Shown here piece after piece: positions 63,498 to 64,000 of a stretch of DNA of 64,000 nt. A program made the translations under genes and the position numbers. This stretch comes from Rhizobium sp. WSM4643 (GTDB lineage Bacteria; Pseudomonadota; Alphaproteobacteria; Rhizobiales; Rhizobiaceae): positions 3,224,001 to 3,288,000 of the forward strand of contig NZ_CP104040.1 of assembly GCF_025152745.1 (NCBI RefSeq). Reading direction: 5' to 3'. Below the pieces are notes generated by a model. The model was not told the origin of the DNA. It did no database searches and saw only the letters and a list, made by a program, of their open reading frames with translations. Within the stretch, counting starts at the first letter, position 1. Each line of letters starts with the position of its first letter.

Positions 63498-64000
63498 ATC
63501 AGCAACAGACTTTTCCGCATTCATCCGTCGTCACAGAAGCAGGCAACGCACCGTTGAATATCGCCGTCGGCGTGCTGACCTATCGACGCCTCGACGGGAT
63601 CGCCAAGCTGCTCGACGTGATGACCCGCCAGGTCAGGCATCCGGATCGCCCCTATCATCTCACTATGGTGATCGTGGATAATGATGCGGCCGGCAGCGCA
63701 AAGGCCACGGTGGAGGGTTTCGGCCAGACTGGTGCCTACGACCTGATCTACGTCATCGAACAAAACCAGGGCATACCGTTTGCGCGCAATCGCGCGCTGG
63801 ATTCAGCGCCCCTCGGCACCGACCTCTTCTGCTTTCTCGACGATGATGAATGGCCGGTCGACGGCTGGCTGGACGCGATGCTGGAGACAAGGAAGAAAAA
63901 CCGCGCCGATTGCGTCTATGGCCCCGTCCAACCGGTCTATCCCGAAAACCCGCCGGAATATTTCATCAAGGCAAGGGTGTTCGAGCGCAAGAAGAACAAA
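63494..64000 (+). CDS. Family 2 glycosyltransferase, cut by window end
   Basis: The first 169 codons of a GT-A transferase: NIAVGVLTYRRLDGIAKLLD, VIVDNDAAGSAKA, GIPFARNRALDSA and CFLDDDEWPVDGW. Similar in kind to the succinoglycan-type transferases that carry a LDDDE motif. The frame is open at the right edge. Start ATG overlaps the previous stop (ATGA) with GGAGAGGAC ahead. Confidence 0.88.
   Translation, partial: MNQQQTFPHSSVVTEAGNAPLNIAVGVLTYRRLDGIAKLLDVMTRQVRHPDRPYHLTMVIVDNDAAGSAKATVEGFGQTGAYDLIYVIEQNQGIPFARNRALDSAPLGTDLFCFLDDDEWPVDGWLDAMLETRKKNRADCVYGPVQPVYPENPPEYFIKARVFERKKNK

Overview
The window looks like accessory, plasmid-borne DNA of a fast-growing rhizobium of the Rhizobium etli / R. 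leguminosarum type. The evidence is a complete fixNOQP and fixGHIS set, fixK beside a hybrid FixL, an OmpR-type regulator resembling FxkR with its GTTACA-N4-GTTACA target, additional-looking copies of hemA, hemC and cycHJKL, rhizobial palindromic repeats, and a long surface-polysaccharide cluster. I see no replication genes, rRNA, tRNA or CRISPR, so the replicon assignment is inference.

Positions 1-29250 form a low-oxygen respiration block. Most genes are on the minus strand: a metal P-type ATPase cut by the left edge, a DksA-like protein, an ABC exporter coupled to a frameshifted hemC, hemA, a CBS-BON protein, cycHJKL for cytochrome c maturation, an FxkR-like regulator, a Crp/Fnr regulator, fixGHIS and fixNOQP. 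Seven 14-base FixK/FNR boxes (1709, 6808, 8235, 9700, 14113, 20300, 24190) precede these units. fixK and hybrid fixL run in the opposite direction from fixN, and the fixK promoter carries the K-box at 24238-24253. The expected circuit is hFixL to FxkR to FixK, and then the boxed operons: oxidase, its assembly factors, haem and cytochrome c supply. The block contains many broken genes: a P2 ATPase with two deletions, hemC, a response regulator stub, a frameshifted hypothetical gene and a hybrid tatA.

Positions 29250-34070 hold ordinary accessory genes: an exported small protein, a DUF882/M15-type peptidase, an epoxide hydrolase remnant, an F420-reductase-like oxidoreductase and a LysR regulator.

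Positions 34070-64000 are a polysaccharide region on the plus strand. It contains a UDP-xylose-synthase-like epimerase with a broken partial duplicate, many GT2 and GT4 glycosyltransferases, a 1000-residue GT2/NodS-like/NodB-like fusion, an ABC exporter, a Tat-exported GH10 glycanase, an acyltransferase, a pyruvyltransferase and a Wzx-type flippase. The cluster runs off the right edge.

Inserted in this region on the minus strand (45604-50411) is a compact operon: Xre regulator, SARP/BTAD-TPR regulator, a 70-residue peptide, YcaO, TfuA and an 82-residue protein. This is the layout of a ribosomally made, backbone-modified peptide (RiPP) locus with a candidate precursor, and it is the most promising undescribed system here.
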